Shown here piece by piece: positions 6,888-13,016 of a stretch of DNA of 15,542 nt. The position numbers were made by a program, and so were the translations under genes. How positions within the stretch are numbered: position 1 is the first letter of the stretch; the number at the start of each line of letters is the position of its first letter. The notes beneath the pieces are model-generated. The model saw only the letters and a program-made list of their open reading frames with translations, searched no databases and was not told where the DNA came from. Source of the stretch: JALRBM01 sp966186595 (lineage in GTDB: Bacteria > Patescibacteriota > Saccharimonadia > Saccharimonadales > Saccharimonadaceae); NCBI GenBank assembly GCA_966186595.1, contig CBIFWO010000019.1, forward strand, positions 1 through 15,542, given 5' to 3'.

Positions 6888-8237
6888 ATGACTTGTCCTG
6901 TAACCGTGTCGGTTCTTGACCTGCTAGGTGCTGCCGTTCGCTTTGATCCGATGTTCATGATCGAGCGTGCAGTCCGTCGCGGCAAGGGCCTCGCGCGCCT
7001 TCCGCTGCCCGGAGAACGAAACTTTTGGGTAGTGAGTGACCCGGCCCTGCTTGATCAGATTCTCGTCGTGGAGGCGAGGTATTTCGACAAGGCCGGTCCC
7101 ATCTATAACGTGCTCGCCCAGCGCCACCTTCAAGGTGACACGGGCGGCATCCTGAACGGCGGCATGTTCACCCAGACCAACCAAGCGCTGTGGAGGCAAG
7201 AGCGCGAAATTTGCAATCCGTTCTTCCGCCCCGAAGCACTGAGTGGTGCAACGCTGCACGCGCTCGACCTCACCCGAGACCATCTGTACGACTGGAGGTC
7301 AGGAAGGGAAGTCGAGTTACTCCCGATGTTCAAGGACATCTCCATGGGGGTGCTCACATACCACCTGTTCGGGGGACAGATCGATTCGCACACCTCGGCC
7401 CGCATCGCGAAGGCAGCCGCCAAGTACTTCGAAATGATGGCTTGGCAGCTGGTGTTCGGCATGGCACCGACTCGCAAACTGACGGGCTGGAGTACGTACG
7501 AAAAGGTGGGCGCGGAGCTCGGCGAACTTCTGGATCAGATCATCAAGGAGGCGCAGGAAAAACCCGGACCGTTCCAGAACACCCTGCTCGGCCACCTGCT
7601 GGCCGCGTTCGACGCTCGTACGTCCGCCGGACACCAGCTTGTCAGGGGAAGTATCGGAACCTTCTTTCTGGCCGGATTCGACAGCACGGCAGTGGTCCAG
7701 ACCTGGGCCGGCATAGAGCTGGCGCAGGACCATGAGCTACAAGCGGTGCTACGAGGCGAGGTTGAGCAAGTTTTCGATCGCGGGCCCATCCGCATTGAAA
7801 AGCTCGCACAACTGGAGCAGATTACCGCGTTTTGGGAGCTCATGCTTCACAAGCACACGGCGTTTCGGGTCATCTTTCGAAACGCACGTGTGGACTGTCG
7901 GCTAGGAGGACAGGACGTCAAGGCTGGTGACCAATTGCTCCTGGCACTGCACGCGGCACACCAAGATCCGCGGTACTGGAGCGGTGAAAACCTCACCGTC
8001 GAGCACTTTGCAGAAGGGCTCACCGCCAGCGAAAGGAAGGGGCACCTGCCCTACGGAAGGGGCAACAAGATGTGTATCGGTGCACCGCTTGCCAATCGCC
8101 TTGGCGTCACAACTCTGGCGATGATCCTGCGCGACTGGGTGCTTGATCGCCCTGGTGGAGCCAGCAATCGACGCGGCGTAGGCATGACTAGCCCGCCCGT
8201 CGACAGCACCGTGGAAGTCACCCTTCTCGGCCGATGA
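6888..8237 (+). CDS. Cytochrome P450 with altered ExxR and heme-loop motifs
   Basis: This 449-aa haem-thiolate protein has the length and motif order of a soluble bacterial P450, with no membrane anchor. Trp102-Arg103 lie in the C-helix region. The oxygen-activating I-helix motif is AGFDST (262-267). The cysteine loop is PYGRGNKMCIG (388-398), with Cys396 as axial ligand. Two departures stand out. The K-helix ExxR reads Glu317-Leu-Met-Leu320, so the usual Arg is missing. The conserved Arg two residues before the Cys is Lys394, and the loop's first Phe is Tyr389. A GGAGG box precedes the ATG by 4 nt, and a hairpin terminator follows. The gene is far more GC-rich than its neighbours on both sides, consistent with transfer. 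A reductase gene lies downstream under its own promoter. Substrate unknown. Confidence 0.9.
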   Translation: MTCPVTVSVLDLLGAAVRFDPMFMIERAVRRGKGLARLPLPGERNFWVVSDPALLDQILVVEARYFDKAGPIYNVLAQRHLQGDTGGILNGGMFTQTNQALWRQEREICNPFFRPEALSGATLHALDLTRDHLYDWRSGREVELLPMFKDISMGVLTYHLFGGQIDSHTSARIAKAAAKYFEMMAWQLVFGMAPTRKLTGWSTYEKVGAELGELLDQIIKEAQEKPGPFQNTLLGHLLAAFDARTSAGHQLVRGSIGTFFLAGFDSTAVVQTWAGIELAQDHELQAVLRGEVEQVFDRGPIRIEKLAQLEQITAFWELMLHKHTAFRVIFRNARVDCRLGGQDVKAGDQLLLALHAAHQDPRYWSGENLTVEHFAEGLTASERKGHLPYGRGNKMCIGAPLANRLGVTTLAMILRDWVLDRPGGASNRRGVGMTSPPVDSTVEVTLLGR

Positions 8238-8241
8238 ACGT

Positions 8242-8269
8242 GCGGGTCCTCTTGTAGGACCCGCTCTTT
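8242..8269 (+). terminator. Rho-independent terminator after the P450 gene
   Basis: GCGGGTCCT (8242-8250) pairs perfectly with AGGACCCGC (8256-8264) around a 5-base loop and is followed by TCTTT. It begins 4 nt after the P450 stop codon and separates this gene from the next promoter. Confidence 0.85.
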
Positions 8270-8285
8270 CAACTCCCTCAAAACC

Positions 8286-8294
8286 TGATACTAT
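8286..8294 (+). promoter_or_regulatory. Extended -10 promoter TGATACTAT
   Basis: TG (8286-8287) plus TACTAT (8289-8294) forms an extended -10. The predicted start near 8301 leaves a leader of about 14 nt that contains the ribosome binding site GAGGAGG just before the ATG at 8315. Confidence 0.5.
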
Positions 8295-8314
8295 TGAAAT
8301 AAAGAGGAGGGCTC

Positions 8315-9001
8315 ATGCAGCTACAACTGATCGAAAAAGAACACCTTAACGACAACGTATGGGCATTTCGCTTTAAGCCCAGCGAACCGCTTGACTACGA
8401 TGCAGGGCAATACATTCGCGTCCAGCTTTTACATGACGCACCCGACCAGGAGGGAACCAAGCGGTGGTTCACTAATTCGGCAGCGCCATACGAAAACATC
8501 GTGCAAATCACCACACGTGTGACCAATAGCACGTTTAAGCAAGCTCTTTCAAAGCTGGAGCCAGGAGATGCTTTGCAACTTATTGGAATGCCAGAAGGGG
8601 ACTTCACATGGCAAGATTCCGACCTTCCCAAGGTATTTATCGCGGGCGGCATTGGGGTGACCCCATTTCGCAGTATTCTTAAGCAACGCGCCCATGATGA
8701 TCTCCCTCTAGAAGCAACGCTTATTTATGGGGGACGAAGCAAGGATACACTCCCGTTTAAAGAAGAGATGGGCGAATGGCAAATGAAGGACGCCAATTTC
8801 AAAGTCATTTATAGTATTGGCGAGCCGTTTACACATGACACAATTGCTGCCACATATCCCGAAATAAATTCTGCTCTTGTCTACGTCTCGGGCCCTGAAC
8901 CCATGGTCCAAGCGCTGTCTGATGATCTAGTATCACACGGCCTGCCGCCAGCACAACTCAAACGAGACGACTTTCCAAACTACGATCAGACCTCCTACTA
9001 G
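8315..9001 (+). CDS. FAD-dependent NAD(P)H oxidoreductase (ferredoxin-NADP reductase family)
   Basis: The 228-aa protein has an N-terminal FAD-binding barrel and a C-terminal NAD(P)-binding domain, and moves electrons between NAD(P)H and a partner via FAD. RWFTNSAAP (50-58) corresponds to the RxYS/T flavin motif. GGIGVTPFRSI (111-121) is the pyridine-nucleotide pyrophosphate loop, and SGPEPMV (192-198) the second nucleotide motif. KRDDFPNY (216-223) is a C-terminal signature. There is no 2Fe-2S domain, so it would need a separate carrier. The ATG follows GAGGAGG by a few bases. It has its own extended -10 promoter and moderate GC, unlike the P450 gene before it. It may reduce a ferredoxin-type carrier that feeds the P450, or serve general redox; nothing in the sequence decides this. 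Confidence 0.9.
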   Translation: MQLQLIEKEHLNDNVWAFRFKPSEPLDYDAGQYIRVQLLHDAPDQEGTKRWFTNSAAPYENIVQITTRVTNSTFKQALSKLEPGDALQLIGMPEGDFTWQDSDLPKVFIAGGIGVTPFRSILKQRAHDDLPLEATLIYGGRSKDTLPFKEEMGEWQMKDANFKVIYSIGEPFTHDTIAATYPEINSALVYVSGPEPMVQALSDDLVSHGLPPAQLKRDDFPNYDQTSY

Positions 9002-9050
9002 GAGAGCCCGCGAGCCGTCTAGTTCCCTAAACGACCCCCGGGATGCTCTC
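9002..9050. terminator. Possible bidirectional terminator between convergent genes
   Basis: GAGAGCCCG (9002-9010) can pair with CGGGATGCTCTC (9039-9050) to give nine pairs with a 3-base bulge, and encloses a loop of about 28 bases. It lies between the converging oxidoreductase and SGNH genes. No U-tract follows on either strand, so Rho-independent function is uncertain. Confidence 0.45.
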
Positions 9051-9078
9051 TTAGGTTGCCTCGGTTACGACTTCCGTG

Positions 9079-10017
9079 TCAGCTGCGGCCCAACGCCTCT
9101 GCGAGGGCCAGTTGGGCCAGCTGCTCGTACCCAACCTTGTTCATGTGCAGGATGGCGGTCTGCCCGGCCGCATCCCCGTAGGGGAGTGGCGCGAGTGCAT
9201 CGAACCCACGGTAGAACTGTCCCGGCAACACAGCTTCACAGAGCGAATGCCCCGTGAAGCGCGGGCCGAGCTGCCTGTTCCACCAGTTCTTGTCGTAGGG
9301 ACTGACGAAGGTCACCGGCACACCGCTCAGCCGCGCACTTCCGACCACCAGGCGGAGTGTCAGATCGAGATCGGCCGACAGCCGAGCCCCATCCTGCCGC
9401 TCCTCTGGTGAGAAGTACTGCGGTGCGCAGATCGGATCCAGCTCCACGCCAGGAGTTCCTGGCCCATTGGGCCCTGGCGTCATGGGTCGGCCGTAGCCCA
9501 GCTGAACGATCTTGGCACGCGGACTGCGCACTTTGATTTCGTGCAGCAGCTTGGACTGTTTCTGTGCCATCCACGGCAATCTGGCGATGGCCAGGTTGGT
9601 CGGAGTACCCGCGCAGTTTCCCTGCAGGCACTGGGCCACGAGCGGAGCGAACCCGATGTCGTTGCCACCGATCGTCAGAATGACGAGATCAGTGTCCGGA
9701 CGGAGTGCGTCCAGCTGTACGGCACCCCGATAGGAGCGGTACAGATCATCGATCACCGCCCCGGAACAGGTGACGTTGGTGAACGCCACCGTCAGTCCGT
9801 CAGCACGGAGCCTTCGTACCACCGCCTCCGAAGGACTGTTCGAACTCCGCCAGCAGGCTCCTTCCGTGCCCACCCGGTAGTCGTTTGCGCCTACACCGGA
9901 TCCGTACGAGTCGCCCAGAGCGACAACTCGCATCGACCCCGGCGTGGATGCCTGGACGGGAAGTGTCAGGGACAGACACATCCCAGCGACAATCAATGCC
10001 GCGATCAATCTTTTCAC
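9079..10017 (-). CDS. Secreted SGNH/GDSL esterase-lipase (SEST-like)
   Basis: The 312-aa product is an exported serine esterase. A clear signal peptide (KRL, hydrophobic core, VQA cleavage at residue 23) starts at the GTG at 10017, which has a GAGGG box 5 nt upstream; a frame running to 10068 would bury the signal. Block I is GDSYGSG (35-41) with Ser37 as nucleophile, CSGA (84-87) gives the oxyanion Gly, and GGND (117-120) gives Asn119. The catalytic His is His291 in LHMNKVGYEQ. No Asp sits three residues before it, so a Ser-His dyad is likely, as known for the Streptomyces scabies esterase group that the CSGA and GGND context resembles. Several cysteines suggest disulphides. It is GC-rich with its own promoter. 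It may release fatty acids from host or environmental lipids; the substrate is not visible. Confidence 0.92.
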   Translation of the reverse strand: MKRLIAALIVAGMCLSLTLPVQASTPGSMRVVALGDSYGSGVGANDYRVGTEGACWRSSNSPSEAVVRRLRADGLTVAFTNVTCSGAVIDDLYRSYRGAVQLDALRPDTDLVILTIGGNDIGFAPLVAQCLQGNCAGTPTNLAIARLPWMAQKQSKLLHEIKVRSPRAKIVQLGYGRPMTPGPNGPGTPGVELDPICAPQYFSPEERQDGARLSADLDLTLRLVVGSARLSGVPVTFVSPYDKNWWNRQLGPRFTGHSLCEAVLPGQFYRGFDALAPLPYGDAAGQTAILHMNKVGYEQLAQLALAEALGRS

Positions 10018-10022
10018 GATCA

Positions 10023-10027
10023 CCCTC
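10023..10027 (-). promoter_or_regulatory. Ribosome binding site that decides the SGNH start
   Basis: GAGGG on the minus strand sits 5 nt before the GTG at 10017. This places the start directly at the signal peptide. A second GTG at 10021-10023 overlaps the box and is less likely. Confidence 0.6.
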
Positions 10028-10032
10028 ACTGT

Positions 10033-10060
10033 GTTAGGGCAGCCTAAAGAGCAACCTAAC
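10033..10060 (-). promoter_or_regulatory. Palindromic leader or operator element upstream of the SGNH gene
   Basis: On the minus strand GTTAGG (10055-10060) and CCTAAC (10033-10038) bracket an inner TTAGG-CTGC-CCTAA hairpin (10034-10047). The right half resembles the DtxR/IdeR box half-site, but the left half does not match. It can form a leader stem-loop or act as an operator; the sequence does not say which. Confidence 0.4.
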
Positions 10061-10063
10061 TGT

Positions 10064-10074
10064 ACCATAAAAAA
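10064..10074 (-). promoter_or_regulatory. Promoter element TTTTTATGGTA upstream of the SGNH gene
   Basis: TATGGT (10064-10069, minus strand) is the best -10 candidate. It lies in an 11-base block that also occurs upstream of the ROK kinase gene at 12915-12925. The predicted start near 10057 leaves a leader of about 40 nt. Confidence 0.45.
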
Positions 10075-10098
10075 CGAGGGAGGGTAACTTCACGCAAA

Positions 10099-10120
10099 TA
10101 AAAAGATGCCACTAGGCATC
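10099..10120 (-). terminator. Rho-independent terminator of the Ser/Thr/Pro-rich protein gene
   Basis: On the minus strand GATGCC, a 4-base loop and GGCATC (10105-10120) are followed by a T-rich run TTTTTATT. It lies about 95 nt past the stop codon, behind a larger hairpin. Confidence 0.75.
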
Positions 10121-10143
10121 AATCTTTGTTCAAGGTGGACGTA

Positions 10144-10178
10144 CCAGTTCTTCGATCGTTGTTCGACCGAAGAACTGG
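10144..10178 (-). other. Long 3'-UTR hairpin of the Ser/Thr/Pro-rich protein gene
   Basis: CCAGTTCTTCG (10144-10154) pairs perfectly with CGAAGAACTGG (10168-10178), and TCG/CGA pairs continue inside after one mismatch, around a TTGTT loop. There is no U-tract next to it. It sits between the stop codon and the terminator at 10099-10120, so it may protect the mRNA 3' end. Confidence 0.6.
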
Positions 10179-10214
10179 CTGCAGTTGGAGGGTACCAGCT
10201 GGCGCGTCCGCTTA

Positions 10215-10733
10215 CTACGGAGTGTCCGACGTTGACGCGGGGGGAACCGCATTCGTAGTCGGTGCCGACGATGCACTAGTAGTGACCGTCGGAAGCTCCG
10301 AAGTCGTAGGAGCGGAGGTGTCTTCACTCGCGCTCTTGGATGGGGACATGCTGGGCAGGCTGGCTGCCGGTGAACTCACCTGCGTGGGAGCTGAGCTCGC
10401 CTCCGTCGTGAGAACCACCACTGCCGCCTCTTTCTTCTCAGCCGGGCGTGAAACCGTGGGCTGAGCAGGAGCTTGGATGACCTGGGTGATGATCGTGGTA
10501 GAACCCTCGTGGGTCTCCACAATAGTTGTCGGGCTGACCGCTTCCACCGGTGAACTCATCAGGGGAAGGTTGTCGTACGTCAACTTGCCGAGAAAGCCAA
10601 GGACGAAGAACGCTGCCACTGCAGCAATCCGCCACTTGTGCTCCTCGAACCAATCCGCGAAAGCACCGAGTCTGGACCCCAGCTCCGCAAAAGCAGAGCG
10701 CTTGATCATGACTTCGGTCTTAACGGACGTCAT
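10215..10733 (-). CDS. Single-pass membrane protein with Ser/Thr/Pro-rich external tail
   Basis: The 172-aa protein is not assignable to a known family. It has a charged cytoplasmic N-terminus (1-34), one transmembrane helix (about 35-53, IAAVAAFFVLGFLG core), then about 115 residues rich in Ser, Thr, Pro and Ala. This tail has low complexity, as in surface stalks, spacers or O-glycosylated regions. No Cys, sorting motif or folded domain is visible. The ATG at 10733 has GGAGG about 10 nt upstream, and a good promoter and leader hairpin precede it. Two hairpins follow. It is GC-rich like its minus-strand neighbours but transcribed separately. A plus-strand frame over part of this region is a shadow. 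It probably forms part of the cell surface; the role is unknown. Confidence 0.8.
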   Translation of the reverse strand: MTSVKTEVMIKRSAFAELGSRLGAFADWFEEHKWRIAAVAAFFVLGFLGKLTYDNLPLMSSPVEAVSPTTIVETHEGSTTIITQVIQAPAQPTVSRPAEKKEAAVVVLTTEASSAPTQVSSPAASLPSMSPSKSASEDTSAPTTSELPTVTTSASSAPTTNAVPPASTSDTP

Positions 10734-10757
10734 TCTATTCGCCTCCAGAAACTGCGT

Positions 10758-10774
10758 GCACAGACGCTCTGCGC
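10758..10774 (-). promoter_or_regulatory. 5' leader stem-loop of the Ser/Thr/Pro-rich protein gene
   Basis: On the minus strand GCGCAGA, a 3-base loop and TCTGTGC form a 7-bp stem with one G-U pair. It starts a few bases after the predicted transcription start (near 10777) and lies upstream of the GGAGG box. Confidence 0.5.
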
Positions 10775-10783
10775 ATTGATTTA

Positions 10784-10812
10784 ATTATAGCATAAACTTA
10801 ATAAAAAAGCAA
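10784..10812 (-). promoter_or_regulatory. Promoter TTGCTT-17-TATAAT with extended -10
   Basis: On the minus strand TTGCTT (10807-10812) is followed after 17 nt by TATAAT (10784-10789), preceded by TGC (10790-10792). It is among the best promoters of the window and drives the gene ending at 10215. Confidence 0.75.
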
Positions 10813-10845
10813 CTACCCTTGGCGTAGAGTAGCGATTTTTAGGGC

Positions 10846-10869
10846 AAAAAATAAACCCTCCTAAGGGTT
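10846..10869 (-). terminator. Rho-independent terminator after the Cys/His protein gene
   Basis: On the minus strand AACCCT, a 4-base loop and AGGGTT (10854-10869) are followed by TTATTTTTT. It lies about 75 nt past the stop codon at 10942 and ends that transcript before the next promoter. Confidence 0.75.
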
Positions 10870-10888
10870 CTTTTGGGTTGCATCGGCC

Positions 10889-10924
10889 GCGGCCAGCTAA
10901 CTCGGAAATGAGTCAGCCGGCCGC
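10889..10924 (-). other. GC-rich 15-bp hairpin in the 3'-UTR of the Cys/His protein gene
   Basis: On the plus strand GCGGCCAGCTAACTC (10889-10903) faces GAGTCAGCCGGCCGC (10910-10924) around a 6-base loop. As minus-strand RNA the stem is complete apart from two G-U pairs. It follows the stop codon by 17 nt, has no U-tract, and precedes a classical terminator. Confidence 0.65.
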
Positions 10925-10941
10925 GTCGGACGCGTAGAGAG

Positions 10942-11508
10942 TCAGAAATGCATGCAGTGGCCGTTGCTCTCAACCAGGAAGTCCTGGATGAACTGGCCCC
11001 TCTGGGGTTCGACGTGGAACGTCCCCGATGGCACCGCGGTGCCCTTCATCACATGCATGAGGTTGGAGGCGATCTTGTACCCGCAGCCTCTTTCCGAGCA
11101 GCGAACGAATCGCAGAAACGAATCAGTCTGCGCATCGTTGGAGCGCTGGTGCTTGCTGAGGAGCGCGGTTGCCGCATCCACCACCTCCCCTCTGGAGAGG
11201 GTGGAGTGTCGGTACTTGCTCACGTGCTCTCGGAAGCTTGGTCGCCAGCGCGAGACGAACTTCACCGGCCGGCCCTGCACCCAGCAGTAGTGCCCCGCCC
11301 ACGGCCGCAGCAACCAGAAGTTGTCAAGGCCGTCGAGGTGGAGGACGCCAATGAGGGGCAGCTCATCGCTTCCATGTCTCACCCAGTGGTCTCCACTCGT
11401 CGGGCCCTCTTCGGGACAGTCCAACGTCAGGAGACCCACGGGTTCGTCCATGGCGCTCGGCAGGCGAAGCTCTCCCGGCTGGAAGAAGCTCCACTGCTTG
11501 TCTGTCAT
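10942..11508 (-). CDS. Uncharacterised soluble protein with Cys/His clusters
   Basis: No family is recognised for this 188-aa protein. It has no signal peptide or membrane segment and is rich in Trp, His, Phe and Arg, a real-protein composition. The central part contains DNFWLLRPWAGHYCWVQG (62-79). The C-terminal part has FVRCSERGCGYKI (134-146) with Cys137 and Cys142, then His184, Cys185 and His187 in the last five residues. A Cys-x4-Cys plus Cys/His pair could bind zinc, but no known finger pattern is matched. A consensus promoter (TTGACA, TATAAT) and leader hairpin support the minus strand, though the ribosome binding site (AAAAGAG) is weak. The long plus-strand frame over the same bases lacks comparable signals. 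Two hairpins follow. GC-rich and probably acquired. Confidence 0.75.
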   Translation of the reverse strand: MTDKQWSFFQPGELRLPSAMDEPVGLLTLDCPEEGPTSGDHWVRHGSDELPLIGVLHLDGLDNFWLLRPWAGHYCWVQGRPVKFVSRWRPSFREHVSKYRHSTLSRGEVVDAATALLSKHQRSNDAQTDSFLRFVRCSERGCGYKIASNLMHVMKGTAVPSGTFHVEPQRGQFIQDFLVESNGHCMHF

Positions 11509-11527
11509 GTCAACTCTTTTCGTCCGT

Positions 11528-11546
11528 AAGTCTCTCGATGAGACTT
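11528..11546 (-). promoter_or_regulatory. 5' leader stem-loop of the Cys/His protein gene
   Basis: AAGTCTC (11528-11534) and GAGACTT (11540-11546) form a perfect 7-bp stem with a 5-base loop on either strand. It starts about 6 nt after the predicted transcription start (near 11552) and lies upstream of the start codon at 11508. Confidence 0.55.
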
Positions 11547-11558
11547 GCCTAGTAGAAT

Positions 11559-11586
11559 ATTATATCACTTATGCTATTTTTGTCAA
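11559..11586 (-). promoter_or_regulatory. Consensus sigma-70-type promoter TTGACA-16-TATAAT
   Basis: On the minus strand a perfect TTGACA (11581-11586) and a perfect TATAAT (11559-11564) are 16 nt apart, and TGA makes the -10 an extended one. This is the strongest promoter of the window by consensus. A 10-bp palindrome GGTCGCGACC (11597-11606) lies just upstream of the -35. Confidence 0.85.
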
Positions 11587-11648
11587 TATACCCCTCGGTC
11601 GCGACCCAAGTAGACGTTAGAAAATTTACTGCCTATACCCAAAGTTAA

Positions 11649-12845
11649 TTACGGTTCAGGAACAACTGCACCCTGATTATTCGCAGCTGATGGGTTATTA
11701 ATATAATTACTTGACCACGTGCCCCACCCAGGTCCACTACCACTCTTCGTTGCGGGCCCATAACCAGTCCCGCTAAAACGGTTATTTACAGCTGACATAT
11801 GCATGCCGTACGTATTGCCCTCAAGGGATAGTTGATAACCACCGCCCTCTAGTAGATTACCCTCAATCGAAACATAATCGATATTATCACCCCAGGTCTG
11901 CTGGATAAAGAAAGCGCCTGTGTCATTGCCCGAATTACAATCAAAACGATTATTTTTTACCACCGCACGGCGATTCGGATTACTAGTCGTAATAAAGTCA
12001 CGAATCGTAAATGCGTCGCTGTGGTTGCCTGTCGTACCGGGATCGCCGTACGCGGTCAAACCAGTCACGTAATTACCCTCTATCGTGACGCTGGCGGACA
12101 CCCCCGCATTCGCAATAGCGATTCCGCTTCCCATGCCGTGAATAAAATTACGATACAAACTGCCAACACCAATGAAAGCAGTCGCAAAAGCACTCTCCTG
12201 TGCGTCAAGAAGTGATCCGTCAATCTCAGAATCTCGAATCGTTACTGGGTTGGGCGCGACAGCACAATCTGGGTTACAGTCATTGTAATCGGTCGTCGTC
12301 AGAATAGGCAGTCCCAGCCCAGCCGAGGTGGGGCGAATACAGCTTTTTTCGATTGTAATGTTGCCGTCCGATAGGTCGAGAGCAGTTTGGATACGCTTTT
12401 GGCTGATCGTCGTTCCGGCAGCAGGCTTGGCTGACCCTGTATAGAGGGGAAGGCTATTGCAACTCAGGCCAAGGGGGGCTAGTCCAGTATTTTGTGCTGT
12501 CAGTTGCCAACCCATAAGCCCGGCTGCTGGCGGAGGAGAACCGCCACCAGTGGAGCCACTCGAGCTCTGTCCACCACCACCGGACGATGAGGGCTGGTTT
12601 CCTGCTAGTGGCTTGTTCTCTGGCTTTTTTTCATCCTTAGTTTGTTTCTTTTCCTCGGAGGGGACGGCCTCTGAATCATTCCCTTTCTTATCCGTACTCC
12701 GCGAAGATTCTGTTGAAGTTACTTCCGAATCTCCGGATGGCTGACCAGAATTTCTTGCAACGAAATACGCTGCAACACCCGTCCCGAGCAATAGGAGGAC
12801 AGCAACTGGAATGAGTATCCGTTTTTGTTTTAGGATTTTGAACAT
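11649..12845 (-). CDS. Membrane-anchored right-handed parallel beta-helix protein
   Basis: The 398-aa protein has a short basic N-terminus and one transmembrane helix (about 10-30). A charged, Ser/Gly/Pro-rich linker (31-108) carries the external domain (about 109-398). That domain has the strand-turn spacing and Asn/Gly-rich turns of right-handed beta-helices: VTIRDSEIDG (201-210), VTIEGNYVTG (253-262), VVKNNRFDCN (295-304) and VSIEGNLLEGG (325-335). NHSDAFTIRDF (274-284) is a conserved-looking block of the kind that lines substrate clefts in such proteins. Cysteines at 129, 169, 190, 194 and 303 may form disulphides. Beta-helix proteins often bind or cut polysaccharides, but no lyase or hydrolase signature can be assigned. 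The ATG at 12845 has GAGGT about 10 nt upstream. No sorting motif is seen. Moderate GC. Confidence 0.9.
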   Translation of the reverse strand: MFKILKQKRILIPVAVLLLLGTGVAAYFVARNSGQPSGDSEVTSTESSRSTDKKGNDSEAVPSEEKKQTKDEKKPENKPLAGNQPSSSGGGGQSSSGSTGGGSPPPAAGLMGWQLTAQNTGLAPLGLSCNSLPLYTGSAKPAAGTTISQKRIQTALDLSDGNITIEKSCIRPTSAGLGLPILTTTDYNDCNPDCAVAPNPVTIRDSEIDGSLLDAQESAFATAFIGVGSLYRNFIHGMGSGIAIANAGVSASVTIEGNYVTGLTAYGDPGTTGNHSDAFTIRDFITTSNPNRRAVVKNNRFDCNSGNDTGAFFIQQTWGDNIDYVSIEGNLLEGGGYQLSLEGNTYGMHMSAVNNRFSGTGYGPATKSGSGPGWGTWSSNYINNPSAANNQGAVVPEP

Positions 12846-12873
12846 AAGTAATTTACCTCATTCTACGCTAATT

Positions 12874-12888
12874 TTCTCAATCTGAGAA
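12874..12888. promoter_or_regulatory. Possible operator TTCTCA-ATC-TGAGAA
   Basis: A perfect 6-bp palindrome with a 3-base centre lies 29 nt upstream of the beta-helix start, in the divergent region shared with the ROK gene. It overlaps the -35 position expected for a TAGAAT hexamer (12860-12865, minus strand). Regulation is inferred from symmetry alone. Confidence 0.35.
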
Positions 12889-12914
12889 GCACTTGAGTCA
12901 TTTGCTCTTTCATA

Positions 12915-12925
12915 TTTTTATGGTA
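12915..12925 (+). promoter_or_regulatory. Promoter element TTTTTATGGTA upstream of the ROK gene
   Basis: The 11-base block contains TATGGT (12919-12924) as the likely -10 and recurs upstream of the SGNH gene on the minus strand (10064-10074). Transcription would start near 12931 and give a leader of about 85 nt with two hairpins. Confidence 0.4.
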
Positions 12926-12937
12926 GGGTAGGTAATT

Positions 12938-12986
12938 GTGGGTTGCGAGTAGATAACCCACCCAGAGGCGGTCGGTCAGACGACCG
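12938..12986 (+). promoter_or_regulatory. Two leader stem-loops before the ROK gene
   Basis: GTGGGTT (12938-12944) pairs with AACCCAC (12955-12961), and CGGTCG (12969-12974) pairs with CGACCG (12981-12986). Both stems are perfect and lie between the proposed promoter and the AAAGGGG ribosome binding site near 13003. No known riboswitch class is recognised. Confidence 0.5.
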
Positions 12987-13016
12987 ATCCAGGACTCTCC
13001 ACAAAGGGGTAGGCTC

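Noticed and set aside
9541..10047. Plus-strand open frame opposite the SGNH gene
   Set aside because: It is a shadow of a gene with clear SGNH motifs and a signal peptide on the minus strand.
9051..10059. Inverted 9-mer TTAGGTTGC at 9051-9059 and 10051-10059 flanking the SGNH gene, suggestive of a mobile cassette
   Set aside because: Nine bases is short, neither copy sits at a clean boundary, and no target duplication or transposase is seen. Chance cannot be excluded.
10033..10060. DtxR/IdeR iron box upstream of the SGNH gene
   Set aside because: Only the right half (TTAGGCT..CCTAA) resembles the 19-bp consensus and the left half does not match, so it was kept only as a generic palindrome.
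10948..11529. Plus-strand open frame (193 codons) opposite the Cys/His protein
   Set aside because: No promoter or ribosome binding site was found, and it is rich in Arg, His and Ala, whereas the minus strand has a consensus promoter, leader hairpin and terminator.
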